A stretch of 64,000 nucleotides of DNA from Bettongia penicillata ogilbyi (GCA_023548195.1 JAJHZJ010000496.1:3120001-3184000), one strand, 5' to 3'; positions 43,335 to 53,022 are shown, counted from the first letter of the stretch. Notes: generated by a model not told the origin, from the sequence alone. Translations and numbers: made by a program.

Positions 43335-43560
43335 ACAGTGCAAGAATTCTTAAACATTTTGTGTCAAAGTCCCTTTTGTCAATATAGTAAAGCCTACAGA
43401 CTCTTGCTTAGAAAAATGCTTTAAATGTAGGAAATAAAATATGTAGCATTACCAAGGAAACAAATTCCATTGAAATACAAGTATTAAATATATTTTTTAA
43501 AAACAAAGAAGTTCACAACCCCCTTTCCCTCCCCCCAAAGGCTAAGAACTTCTGAACTAT
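43335..43560 (+). mobile_element. DNA-transposon-like repeat (hAT type?)
   Basis: Begins 'cagtgcaagaattcttaaac' and ends 'ggctaagaacttctgaac', so the ends are roughly inverted (TTCTTAA / TAAGAACTTCT). The body has 'agtaaagcctacagactctt', 'ggaaataaaatatgtagcat', 'taccaaggaaacaaattcca'. A related copy lies at 49,890-50,040. Confidence 0.55.
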
Positions 43561-43564
43561 AAAG

Positions 43565-43765
43565 GGTAGAACACAGAGTGTGGAATGAGAAAAACATGAA
43601 CAAGACAATTCCTTCAGGTATTTACCTACTGTGGGATCCAGGCAAGTCCCTTAAGGTCTGGGTGCCCCAGTTTCCTCAGCTCTAAAGCTGGGATAACATC
43701 AGCACTGACCTGCCAAGTCTTTTGTGAGAATCCAATGAGACAGTCAATGTAAAGCATCACCTAAT
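43565..43765 (+). mobile_element. MIR-type SINE
   Basis: 'ggatccaggcaagtccctta', 'gtgccccagtttcctcagct', 'ctgggataacatcagcactg', 'gagaatccaatgagacagtc', 'aatgtaaagcatc'. Confidence 0.75.
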
Positions 43766-44522
43766 GGTCAAAGGCTCCTCCTCAGTCAGCGAAGATCTGA
43801 CTTTCCAAAACTGCTTCAAAGTAAATCCTAGCCGAAGCTTATCAAGGGAGGAGTGATCCAGGTGATGCTGGAGATTAGAGCAGCATTTATCTAGAGCTTT
43901 AAGGCCAAGGCAAAGGAGTATTTTCCTATAAAATATAATTACTCTCACAGCTTTTGGGTATAGCCTGACATTGGAATCGACATTATGTCTGCTTTGGACA
44001 GGAATCGCCAATAGTACCTACCCAAAGTCCTGTAGAACCAACTCCCTCTCATTCCAGAGGAGAAGGAAGAAAGGAGGAAAAGTCCCTAGAAAGATAACGG
44101 TGAGAGAAAGAATGGGAAACGGGCCATAAGGAAGCAGTGCCACCACTGCCAAAGCAGCATCAAGTGACCTGGCAGGGAGAGAATGCCAAGAGCCCAAGGC
44201 AAAACTACAGCTGACCAGGCAAAAGTCACCTGGGACAGATACACAGAGGCTGGAACCCTGTGTGCTGCTGAGAATGGAGCGCAGGGCTCCTCACTTTCCT
44301 TTCCGGCTTACTCTGGAGCTGTTTCAGGAGAGTCCTGAACCCATATCTGCAACTCCTACTTCTTCATTTTTTGTTTCATCATTTGTTTTGAAATAAATGT
44401 TTTTCTCTAAGATAACATGCTCCTCCATTCCCTTACTGGTTTATGTGTGATCTTAGGTAAATATGCTCACAAGAGAGACCAGAGATGGCAAAGTACACTG
44501 GGGAGAGGTGTAGATTTTAAGC

Positions 44523-44526
<4 letters not shown>
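43766..44526. other. Unassigned; possible LTR-like end with AATAAA
   Basis: 44,290-44,415 ends with AAATAAATGTTTTTCTC (about 44,392), as in an LTR R/U5 or a processed 3' UTR, but no TATA box, ends or duplication were found. No coding frame looks real. Confidence 0.25.
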
Positions 44527-44610
<84 letters not shown>

Positions 44611-44756
44611 CAGAGACAGACAGAGACAGAGGGAGAGACAGAAACAGGCAGACACAGAGAGACACATAACAGAAACAGAGAGACAGACAGACAGACAGAG
44701 ACAGAGGAAGGGAGGGAGAGAGACAGTGAGAGAGAGAATGAGAGAGAGAGAATGAG
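44527..44756. repeat. (GT)n-(GA)n-(GACA)n compound microsatellite
   Basis: GT run (about 44,527-44,560), then GA, then GACAGA units with GGGA interruptions, about 230 bp. All frames across it (Ser/Leu- or Arg/Glu-repeat) are artefacts. Confidence 0.97.
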
Positions 44757-45284
44757 AAGTAGGGTTAGATTGTTTAACTGCTGCTTCTCTGCTAGGGGCT
44801 TGAGCTGTATAAAAGATTATATTGTTTTGTATTTTCATAGTTTACCCAAAACCGAAAAGAGTACACTTGGACTTGACACCATAACCTAAATGGGTGAGGT
44901 AACCCCTGGAGAGGAGGAGAGTTGGAATTAGGTTTTCTAGGGAAGTGGCCTCAGGCATCTCCTAATCTTACTGTCCCCCCTACAGCCTTGCCTAGAGAGA
45001 GGAGATTCTGAGGAAACCAGCATCTCCTGCCCTTCCCACCTGCCAGTTATGTATTCTGTGAGATGGTAAGAAAACTGTACTCAGATATTTAGTATCTATA
45101 TAATCAAGAGCAAGTCACCCTTTCTTTCACTTTTAAAACTAGGGGCTGGCAATGTGGTGAATGGTGATATTTATTGTCCCCTAGCTCTCTGCCAAAGATG
45201 TGTGATTTCCTAATGTGTCTTCTGGCCCCGCTGAGCTGAGTTGGCTCAAAAATCCACTAAACCTTCACTGATGATCTTCAAGAG
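44757..45284. other. Unassigned stretch
   Basis: No gene or recognised repeat. Confidence 0.25.
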
Positions 45285-45432
45285 TTGTGGGGGAAGCTAA
45301 GTGGTGCAGTGGATAGAGCACCAACCCTGAAGTCAGGAGGACCTGAGTTCAAATGTGGTCTCACCCAGTCACTTACTAGCTGTGTAACCCTGGGCAAGTC
45401 TGTTAACCCTGATTGCCTCAAAAAAAAAATAT
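45285..45432 (+). mobile_element. Marsupial tRNA-SINE with poly-A tail (no RTE tail)
   Basis: 'aagctaagtggtgcagtgga', 'tagagcaccaaccctgaagt', 'caggaggacctgagttcaaa', 'actagctgtgtaaccctggg', ending in a 10-base A run. It shares the head of the other SINEs but ends in poly-A after 'gattgcctc', which suggests L1-type mobilisation. Confidence 0.88.
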
Positions 45433-45647
45433 ATTTCTCATGGCTTCTCCCAGTTTAGCCAGCTTGGACCTCATGTGACAGATATACAGTGTATCACTTG
45501 GCTAATCCTGGGAGCCCTTACAGTTTGCCAAGAGTAAGTTGTAGAAGAATCACAGTCATCTCCAGCAATGGAGGGAAAACCTAGACCAGGGAAATCAAGG
45601 CACATATGTTATTGAAAATGTGCTTTCATGTAGTGCCTGTCCTAGGG

Positions 45648-45800
45648 GAGACAGTATAATTTAATGAAAAGAGTTCTGGTTTTGAAGTCAAAGATCTATT
45701 TTAAAATTCTGGCTTCCTTATTTATTACTAGCATGATCTTGGCTAAGTTACTTAGCTTTTTTTCATCTGTAAAATGAAGGGAGTTAGGCTAGATAACATA
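45648..45800 (+). mobile_element. CORE-SINE (THER type), 5' part split by an LTR
   Basis: 'atgaaaagagttctggtttt', 'tcttggctaagttacttagc', 'ttcatctgtaaaatgaaggg', 'agttaggctagataacata'. Its 3' end is found after the LTR. Confidence 0.7.
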
Positions 45801-46211
45801 TGTTAAGATATTAAGAGATACTCTGTTTCCCAGCAAACAGGCTGTGCCCTGAGCTCTCACCCTCTGGATGATCTCAGCCACAGAAAAATCCCAGAACTGT
45901 TTCATATAATTATTGTATTGTAATATCTCTGAGCTCAGATAAACACCTGCTGTATCCATATTCTGGTCAGGAAGTTCTGCTATGAACCAGACTTGTCACA
46001 TCGTTACTGTAGACCTCATTCTCAAGGCTACAGTTCACTACGTAGCCATAGGTCTAAGTACTGAGATCTCCTGCACATGCGTCCTTGCCTGCAAGCCATT
46101 TCCCTCACTTTGAAATTAAATTTCTGTTTGATTCCTGAGTCTCCTGTCTCTAGTCTGCTCTGTCTGGCTCCAGCTACCTACAGATTGGAGGCTATTTCCA
46201 TCTGGTTGACA
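45801..46211 (+). mobile_element. Solo ERV LTR (~411 bp) inside a CORE-SINE
   Basis: Begins TGTTAAGATATTAAG and ends CATCTGGTTGACA. The 3' part has LTR hallmarks: polyadenylation signal ATTAAA (46,115-46,120), then 'tttctgtttgattcctgagt' and 'ctcctgtctctagtctgctc', the usual U5 wording. Ends were assigned by the TG...CA rule and by where SINE text resumes. No target duplication was found. Confidence 0.6.
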
Positions 46212-46262
46212 TCTGCAAGATACTTTCCAGCTCTAAACCTATGATCTTATCATTCTGTGAAT
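46212..46262 (+). mobile_element. CORE-SINE (THER type), 3' part
   Basis: 'gatactttccagctctaaac', 'ctatgatcttatcattctgt'. This completes the SINE begun at 45,648. Confidence 0.65.
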
Positions 46263-46266
46263 TAAC

Positions 46267-46508
46267 CAGTTAATGCCATTAGTTGTGTTGGACTCTCTGT
46301 GACCCTGTTTAGAGTTTCCTTGGCAAAGGTACTAGAGTGGTTAGCCATTTCCTTCTCCAGCTCATTTTACAATAAAGAAACTGAGGCAAATAATGTTAAG
46401 TGACTTGCCCAGGTTACACAGATAGCAAGTGTCTGAGGCCAGATTTGAACTTGGGAAGATGAGTCTTCCTGACACCAGGCCTCGCATTCCATTCACTGGG
46501 CTGCCCCC
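46267..46508 (-). mobile_element. Full-length marsupial tRNA-SINE with RTE tail
   Basis: Antisense: 'actctctgtgaccctgttta', 'gtggttagccatttccttct', 'aagtgacttgcccaggttac', 'gatgagtcttcctgacacca', 'cattcactgggctgcccc'. Confidence 0.9.
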
Positions 46509-46949
46509 TTGAATGTGATTCCCTTCAAGTTTTTGTCTTCACTCCTCTCCTGCACAGTCAAACTTCCAGATAGAGTCATGGATCCCTTCTGCTTCAATTT
46601 CTGCAGCAGTACTTTATTCAGCAGTGGACTGACATGTTTAACAACTAGCTCTCCAAAAAAAAAAATTGCACCCAAAAGACACTTTTTAGTTTAATTCCAT
46701 TATTGATATTTCTTCAATCCATTTCTTTAAGTCTAAGAAAGTAAAAGAACAAATCAAGCCCTGATAGATAGTTTGTGGATTTTCAGTGTAAATTTAACAA
46801 TCAGCTCTCCTGAGGCCATATGAGTTGACTCCAGCAATCCCCTGACCACCCCCTCAAGCCTGGGCAATCTGGCCTGTGCCCCTCCCAAATGACTCAAGGT
46901 CACTCTCTCTTCCAAAGTCTCTAAAGAGCTCATTCCTACAGAGCCCAAT
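46509..46949. other. Unassigned stretch
   Basis: No gene or recognised repeat; a 10-base A run lies near 46,655-46,665. Confidence 0.25.
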
Positions 46950-47290
46950 GAACTGTTTCCTTTCCTAATCTTCTTTGAGCTCTCTGTTTGTTGACTTATG
47001 GACTGAACCAGTTTCTCCCTTGTATCATGGTTGGCTGTGTACTGGCTTTCCCATCAGACCCTTTCCTTCAAAGCTCAACTCAAGCACTAAGTCTTTGATG
47101 AACTCTTTCCTGATCCCTGAGTTCACATCGATCTCCTCTTCCCGATTCTCCTGCTATTTACTCAGCATACGTGCACATGTTGCTGCCTCCAAAAATGTAC
47201 CCGCTCTCATTTCCTTTGTCTTTTTATCCCTAACACAATACCAGACACAAAACAGGTCCTGGACAAATCCTTGTTTACTGACTGATTGAT
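46950..47290 (+). mobile_element. L2 LINE 3' portion
   Basis: 'aaagctcaactcaagcacta', 'tgatgaactctttcctgatc', 'taacacaataccagacacaa', ending 'tccttgtttactgactgatt'. The 104-codon frame at 46,975-47,289 lies wholly inside it. Confidence 0.7.
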
Positions 47291-47319
47291 TTGGATTTCA
47301 AGGTTTTGTGTCCTAGGTT

Positions 47320-47515
47320 GGTGTCAGGGAAAGAACAAAGGATTTGGAATGTAGAACCTGGGTTCAAGCCCCACTTCCAACACTTACTACCTCTGTGACC
47401 TTAGGCAAGTCACTCAACTTCCCTGAGAGTTATAGTCTACTGAAACATAAAATGAGAGGGTAGAATTAAATAGCCTCTGAGGTCCCTCTCAACTCTAGTC
47501 TAAGCTCCTAGGTAT
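47320..47515 (+). mobile_element. CORE-SINE (THER type)
   Basis: 'ggatttggaatgtagaacct', 'gggttcaagccccacttcca', 'tgtgaccttaggcaagtcac', 'agcctctgaggtccctctca'. A MIR-tail fragment follows at about 47,590-47,648. Confidence 0.75.
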
Positions 47516-47714
47516 ATAGTGCAAGGATCCTGGCCCAATTAATTAGTCTTTCACTTTGGCAGGACATCCAAAATCAAGTCACATCTCATTTAGCAGAATG
47601 TATATAGAACTCTTTGGAAACCCTAAAGTAGTATACAAATTTTAGCTAAGGGGTTTTTTGGGGGGGAGGGGGTCTGTACCTGAGATTTCATTGGTATGTG
47701 CTGATCTAATAATA

Positions 47715-47915
47715 ATAATATTAAATAATAGCATTTATATAGCTCTTTATATATCATGGCACTTGAGTATCACAACATTGTGAAGTAGGTGCTATCATTA
47801 TTCCCATTTCACAGATGAAAAAACTGAGACTGAGAGTTTGTTGGCTACTTATAAGTTTATTAGCGTTCTCTAGAGCCCTAGGAAACTGAATGACTTGCTC
47901 AGGATTGAGCAGCTA
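47715..47915 (-). mobile_element. MIR-type SINE
   Basis: 'aatagcatttatatagctct', 'tttcacagatgaaaaaactg', 'agactgagagtttgttggct', 'gactgaatgacttgctcagg'-like end. Antisense, with an internal extra piece near 47,845-47,880. Confidence 0.7.
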
Positions 47916-48075
47916 GCCAGAGGTGAGATGGAGAATAGCCACACTATGCTGCTCCTCATTATGTATTATAATAATAATTCCTATTCTGACAACATAATTC
48001 TTTCCCCTGGGCCAGCACAGGGTCTCCTACTCCAGAATCAGCCCTCCAGCCTCTGTCTCTTCTGTTTTGCTGCTA

Positions 48076-48710
48076 ACACACACACACACACACACTCACA
48101 CCCCCACACACACACACCACACACACTCGCACACACACCCCACACACACACTCACACCACACACACACTTGCACACACACACCACACACACTCGCACACA
48201 CACACCACACACTCACACCACACACACTCACACCCCCACACACACACACACCACACACACTCGCACACACACACTCACACCACACACACACCACACTCAC
48301 ACTACACACACACACACACACCACACACTCACACCACACACACTCAGCACACACACCCCACACACACACTCACACACACACCACACACACTTGCACACAC
48401 ACCACACACACTCGCACACACACACCACACACACACTCACACCACACACACACCACACTCACACTACACACACACACACACACCACACACTCACACCACA
48501 CACACTCAGCACACACACCCCACACACACACTCACACACACACCACACACACTTGCACACACACCACACACACATGCACACACACACCACACACTCACAC
48601 CACACACACTCAGCACACACACACACACCACACACACTGGCACACACACCACACACACTGGCACACACACACCACACACACACTCACACCACACACACAC
48701 CACACTCACA

Positions 48711-48769
<59 letters not shown>

Positions 48770-48772
48770 ATC
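48076..48772. repeat. ~700-bp (CA)n-based array with a 162-bp higher-order repeat
   Basis: CA dinucleotide interrupted by CTCA, CCCC, CTCG, CTTG and CTGG variants. Variant order repeats with a 162-bp shift: CCACACTC at 48,291 and 48,453, CACTCAGCAC at 48,341 and 48,503, TTGCAC at 48,391 and 48,553. It ends in a pure CA run (about 48,712-48,769). The frames of 335 and 350 codons across it are Thr/His-repeat artefacts. Confidence 0.97.
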
Positions 48773-48904
48773 TGCAGATTCTGCCAGCACTTCCTGGTTT
48801 ATCTGGGATGCTCGGCCTTCCATCCCTCACTATACTCAATCAGGCAGTCTGCCGGCCTCCAAGGGGAGGCCCCGAGCTCTGGCATCTGGTCTCTTATCTT
48901 GAAC

Positions 48905-49030
48905 GAGTCCACGGAGGAAGGAAAGAGGGAAAGGAAGGAGGGAAGGAAAGAAGGAGGAAAGGAGGGGGAGAGGAAGGGAGGGAGGGCGGGAAGAAGGCAG
49001 GAAGGAGAGAAGTAAGAAGGGAGGGGGGAC
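48905..49030 (+). repeat. Homopurine GGAA/GGGA tract
   Basis: About 125 bp with very few pyrimidines (GGAAGGAAAGAGGGAAAGG style). It contains runs of 3-6 G and lies immediately left of the CpG island. It could form triplex or quadruplex DNA; that is inference only. Confidence 0.9.
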
Positions 49031-49885
49031 GTGCGCTGCCTCTCCTGGCAGCCCCTGACTCGCCCCGCCTAGGTCCCCCGCCCAGCCCAGAGTTCAGACT
49101 TGCCCCAAGTTGGCCCTAGCTGCGCTGTGCCGGGGCGGATGCCAACTTCACAGCGAAGTTGGAGGAATCGTGCAGGGAGTGGGGGGCAGCCTAGTGGGCA
49201 GTCCTCGCTTAGTCGTCTCAGCCAAGGGGGGCGGGGAGAGGCCAGCTGTCCGGGGTGGGGGGAGTTTAGGAGGGGAAGGGGAGGAGGAAAGCTAAGGCGA
49301 CTCCCCGCCCTCCGAGCCTGGCAGCGGGTCGGTCCAGTCCGTCAGTCCGGCGCAGCCTCCTGCCGCGATGGGTCCCCGTAGTCCTTACCTGTCAGTGCGC
49401 GCCAGGCACACCAGCCAGTACCTGGGGCTGCCAGCTTCTTGGAACAGTCGGGCACCAAGTGCCCCCGGAGCCCAGGGCAGGAGGGGATGGGAAAGGAGGA
49501 GGAGGATCCGGGGTGCACAGGGGCGCTGGGAAGACCGGAACTGGCGGGCGAGCTGGCGAGGAGCTCGGCGGGCAGGGGTGGGGCGAGGCGAGGCGGTGCC
49601 TGTGCTCGGCTGGCTCCACGTGCTGGGCTGCCCGGGGCCAGGCTGTCCGGGCACTGCGGAGCGCAGCAGGGTGCTCCGGGGCGGCGGCTGTCCGGGCACT
49701 TGGGCGCTCCGGGGCGGAGGCTGTCCAGGCACTGAGGCCCTCCTGCCCAATACTGCCCTCTGCCACCAGAGGCTCCTCTTCTGCCCTCGAAGCTTCCCCT
49801 CCTGCCCCCGCCCTGGAAAGTGGGCGAGCTACCCGGAGTTAGCGTGGCATAAGCAAGGGTCTAGATCGGGTCACGGCCAACTTTG
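49020..49885 (-). promoter_or_regulatory. CpG island, candidate promoter / first exon
   Basis: By my count about 60 CpG dinucleotides in about 870 bp, against very few in the rest of the window. No TATA box. SP1-type GGGGCGG/CCCCGCC boxes occur near 49,131, 49,229, 49,303, 49,677 and 49,712. On the minus strand a strong splice donor, GACAG|GTAAGG, lies at about 49,389/49,388, and CAG|GTACTGG at about 49,420. Strand is therefore tentatively minus, with transcription towards low coordinates. A plus-strand ATG at 49,368 has a good Kozak context (GCCGCGATGG), but its 192-codon frame ends inside a transposon relic. No gene could be identified. Confidence 0.6.
49643..49738. repeat. Three-copy GC-rich minisatellite in the CpG island
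   Basis: CTGTCCGGGCACT at 49,643 and 49,688 and CTGTCCAGGCACT at 49,721. The first two are followed by GCTCCGGGGCGG at about 49,672 and 49,706. Steps are 45 and 33 bp. Each complete unit brings its own SP1-like box. Confidence 0.9.
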
Positions 49886-49889
49886 GCTG

Positions 49890-50040
49890 CGAAATGAAGC
49901 CTATGGACACCTTCTCAGAACGAAATTTGCAATAAAATATATATAAAACAAAACACGGAATTATGAAAGAAATGCAGTTACCAAAATATTTTTAAGTTCA
50001 CTTATTTTAAAGTTTGTAAGGTTAAAAACTCCTGCTATAA
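49890..50040 (+). mobile_element. DNA-transposon-like repeat, second copy
   Basis: 'aatgaagcctatggacacct', 'tctcagaacgaaatttgcaa', 'gcagttaccaaaatattttt', 'taaaaactcctgctataaac'. Same family as 43,335-43,560. It supplies the AATAAA at about 49,930 and the last residues of the 192-codon frame. Confidence 0.6.
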
Positions 50041-50059
50041 ACTAAATTCTGTAGGGATT

Positions 50060-50295
50060 GTCTCCATTTAAAATCTGAGGAAAAGAGACTCAACCGTGAT
50101 GACACATACCCAGGTATCTAGTAAGTGCCACAGAGGTGAGTTCTGGACCCACATCATCCTGACCCTGAGGTTAGCATATTATCTCCAGCATTCTATTACT
50201 ATCACAGTTAGAGCTGAAATAGACCTGCCTCTTATTTTTAAAGGTGGGAAAACTCAGCTCCAGAAAGGAGACCCAAAGTTTCATAGGATGTGACA
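50060..50295 (-). mobile_element. Two antisense MIR-type fragments
   Basis: 50,060-50,200: 'taaaatctgaggaaaagaga', 'caggtatctagtaagtgcca', 'catcctgaccctgaggttag'. 50,225-50,295: 'aaaggtgggaaaactcagct'. Both are decayed. Confidence 0.5.
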
Positions 50296-51555
50296 GACAT
50301 GATTCTCGCTCCATTTCCTCTGCCTCTAAATACATCACTATTTCCACTGCTTGGCATTTACCAATTCGATGAATATGTGTTGAATTAAATTGAAGGAGGG
50401 ACCCTTAAAGGTCAGACACCACAACTACTTTGGCTATCTTCAGCGATTCCCTTAGGAAAAGGGCTTTGGAAAAGGTGGTCAGGGAGCCCTGAGTAACTGG
50501 ACCAGGTTCTGCTGGGAACTAGCTCTCGGGACTTTGTTTTGAATACAGTCCAAATTCATCCTAACTACAATAGCACATCCTGTTAAGAGTAAAGGCAGTA
50601 ACCCTGGCCACAAGCACATGAAGAAATGAGGACCACTTGAAAGGAAACCCCAGCTGGTAGCCTTGGCCAAGACTTACCCAACAACAGCCTAGCACAAGCA
50701 GGGAGTTCTGCACACAAAGACTCTGGGGCTTGGAAGGGATAGAAATCACGCCCAAAGTGAGGGGAAGTGGGAACTTCCAAAGCTTCAAATCAGACTCCTA
50801 CATTTACTCAGTCTACTCCCTCCCCCACCCCACCCCTTTATCTTCACTTTGCCCCTGGAGTCCCTCTTTTCCTAACAATGGAAGACATCCTCCATCTCTA
50901 TCCTCAGTGGAAATCAGTGAGCTCTCTGGAATTCTGCAATGCTGACAGATTTTTACAATTAGACATGTGGGGTGCTCTATGGGGACCAAGCATTGCCTAA
51001 GAAAAGTTTGGCAAGTTGGAGAAAACATTGCTGAACAACCGACTGCCCATTCTTTCTTCCCCTCTTTCTCAAGTTTTTATTAGTCACAGATGACTTGATA
51101 AGTGTTGTGTGTACTAATAACTGGAATCTTACAGCTGTCTGGGGAGATTACAGGGCTTTAGTAAATGCAGCAGGATATAAAATTACTCAACGTGACCAAA
51201 GCGTTGTCGGTTAAACAGTTGGCTCCGATACCTGCAACCATACATCTTCATTACCAGCAGTAATTAGCAATACCAATCAGAGAATTGTTCCCAGAGGTAA
51301 CAGCTTCTGCTTCCCTGGGCAGGATGGACCAGAGGGGCCCCTGCCTTGTGTTAGCCGGCTGAGAGGCCAACCTGGTAATCCATGGAATGTAAAGCATCAG
51401 CATTCCAAAGCTATCATTTAGCTTTGCCAGGGAGGGTTAGGTAGGCTATCCTTCCACATTTCTCAAGATGTGGAGAAAAGGTGGAGAGATAGCCTAAAGA
51501 GGCAAGAATGGCATGGTTAGGGAAGCAAGGGCTTTGCTAGGTCCTTCCTATTTAT
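50296..51555. other. Longest repeat-poor, unique-looking stretch near the CpG island
   Basis: Apart from an L2-like scrap at about 50,335-50,395, I recognise no repeat. 51,000-51,450 includes 'tagcaataccaatcagagaa' and 'ccatggaatgtaaagcatca'. Short frames on both strands overlap each other and none looks coding. Its nearness to the island makes it a candidate for regulatory sequence. Confidence 0.3.
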
Positions 51556-51725
51556 GTCTCAAGGCAAGGCATGTTCCCTTCAGTTTCCTCATCCATAAAA
51601 GGAAAGGCTTGGATGATCTCTAAAACCTATAAACTTAGCCATTATCTTGTAGTGCTAGATAATGGGAGAAGCATCTCATATTCTATAACTCCCTTTGATT
51701 TTGGCCCCTGGGTAACCCATGGCTA

Positions 51726-51962
51726 TGGGGCACCAAGGTGGTGCAATGGATACAGCCCTGGGCCTGGTGTCACAAAGACTTCTCTTCCTAAATTCAATTT
51801 GGCTTCAGACACTTGCTAGCTGTGTGACCCTGGGCAAGTCACGGTTAACTGTTTGCTTCAGTTTCCTGAACTGGAGAAGGAAATGGCAAACCATTCCAGT
51901 ATCTTTGCCACGAAAACCCTAAATGGGGTCACAAAAATCCAGATGCAAGTGAGCAGCAGCAA
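51726..51962 (+). mobile_element. Marsupial tRNA-SINE with RTE tail
   Basis: 'gggcaccaaggtggtgcaat', 'ttggcttcagacacttgcta', 'tgtgaccctgggcaagtcac', 'actggagaaggaaatggcaa', 'atctttgccacgaaaaccct'. A CORE-SINE scrap precedes it at about 51,570-51,640. Confidence 0.88.
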
Positions 51963-52104
51963 AACCTACAGTCTAAAGGGATTTGATTTAGTTCAGGATT
52001 CTTTCTTCTTATGGTTTTTTGACTGGAGGTGTGGTTCCATTTACATAAGGAATTTCCATTGAGGACCTTCCCTTTCTGACGCAGACTGGCAGGGATTGGG
52101 ATAT

Positions 52105-52300
52105 ATTAGGATCATATATTTAGAGCTGGAAGGGATCTCAGGGGCCACCAAATCCAATCCCATCATTTTAATAAAAGAGGAAACTGAAACAAAGAGAGAT
52201 TTGCCCAGGCCACATATTAATTGTCCGAGGCAGAATTCGAATCCAGTGCTTTCTGACTCCAAGTCTAGTGCCATATCCATTATGCCATGTTGCTTTTCAG
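52105..52300 (-). mobile_element. CORE-SINE (THER type)
   Basis: Antisense: 'ggatcatatatttagagctg', 'gaagggatctcaggggccac', 'aaaagaggaaactgaaacaa', 'gaattcgaatccagtgcttt', 'ccatatccattatgccatgt'. Confidence 0.85.
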
Positions 52301-52384
52301 TAAGAGCTTAATAAATGGCTTTTGAAAAATTTCACTCATCCATTTATTCATTCATTCTTTGCAATTTATACTTAGAGAGAGATG

Positions 52385-52490
52385 TGGCATGCTGAGAGGT
52401 TAAGTACACAAAGTCAGTCTATGTCAGAGACAGACTTGACCTAGGTCTTTCTGTGTTATGGTCTTTAACCACTGTACAGCATAACCATGC
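52385..52490 (-). mobile_element. MIR-type fragment
   Basis: 'gctgagaggttaagtacaca', 'gacctaggtctttctgtgtt', 'tttaaccactgtacagcata'. Confidence 0.6.
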
Positions 52491-52548
52491 CTGCCCCATC
52501 TCTAACCCATTCTCCAGAGCAGTAATTACTATATATGCATGTTCTATC

Positions 52549-52790
52549 ATGGCAGCTAGGTGGCACAGGGGATAGAGCTATGAGCCTGAAGTCAAAAACA
52601 CGAATTTGAATCCAGCCTCGGGCACTTACTAGCTGTCTGTCCTGGGAAAGTCACTTACGTTCTGTTTGTCTCAATTTCCTCATCTGTAAAATGAGCTGGA
52701 GAGGGAAATGGCAAACCATTCCATATCTCAGCCGAGAAAAGCCCAAATGGTGCCACAAAGTCAGACATGACAATAAAACACAACAACAAA
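52549..52790 (+). mobile_element. Marsupial tRNA-SINE with RTE tail
   Basis: 'tggcagctaggtggcacagg', 'atttgaatccagcctcgggc', 'tgagctggagagggaaatgg', 'ccacaaagtcagacatgaca', 'acacaacaacaaaa'. A MIR 3' half abuts it at 52,795-52,905 ('tcccagggttgttgggagaa'). Confidence 0.88.
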
Positions 52791-52975
52791 ACAGTGATAA
52801 CAACAGCACCTACCTCCCAGGGTTGTTGGGAGAATCAAATGAGATAATATTTTTAAAGTGCTTGGAACATAGTGAGAAATTAACAATTCATATTCCTTCC
52901 CTTGTCCTATCCAAGCACACACTCCCCAAACACACAGTGTATAGAGCAAAATAACAGTGATAATAGCATTGCTGG

Positions 52976-53022
52976 GGATGATGATGAGGAGGAGGAGGAG
53001 GAGGATGGATGGATGGATGATG
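52976..53022. repeat. (GAT/GAG)n and (GGAT)n short array
   Basis: GATGATGATGAGGAGGAGG followed by GGATGGATGGATGATG. Confidence 0.95.

Noticed and set aside
48076..48772. CRISPR-like regular spacing
   Set aside because: The periodicity comes from a tandem duplication inside a CA microsatellite; there are no distinct spacers, and this is vertebrate DNA.
47895..49119. Open frames of 335 and 350 codons
   Set aside because: They are Thr/His repeats read through the (CA)n array and then antisense or GC-rich flanks; no domain, and the frame depends on microsatellite length.
49368..49946. 192-codon plus-strand frame and the overlapping 121-124-codon minus-strand frames in the CpG island
   Set aside because: GC-rich DNA has few stops, so all frames stay open. 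The composition is Gly/Arg/Pro/Ala noise with a minisatellite, and the plus frame ends in a transposon relic.
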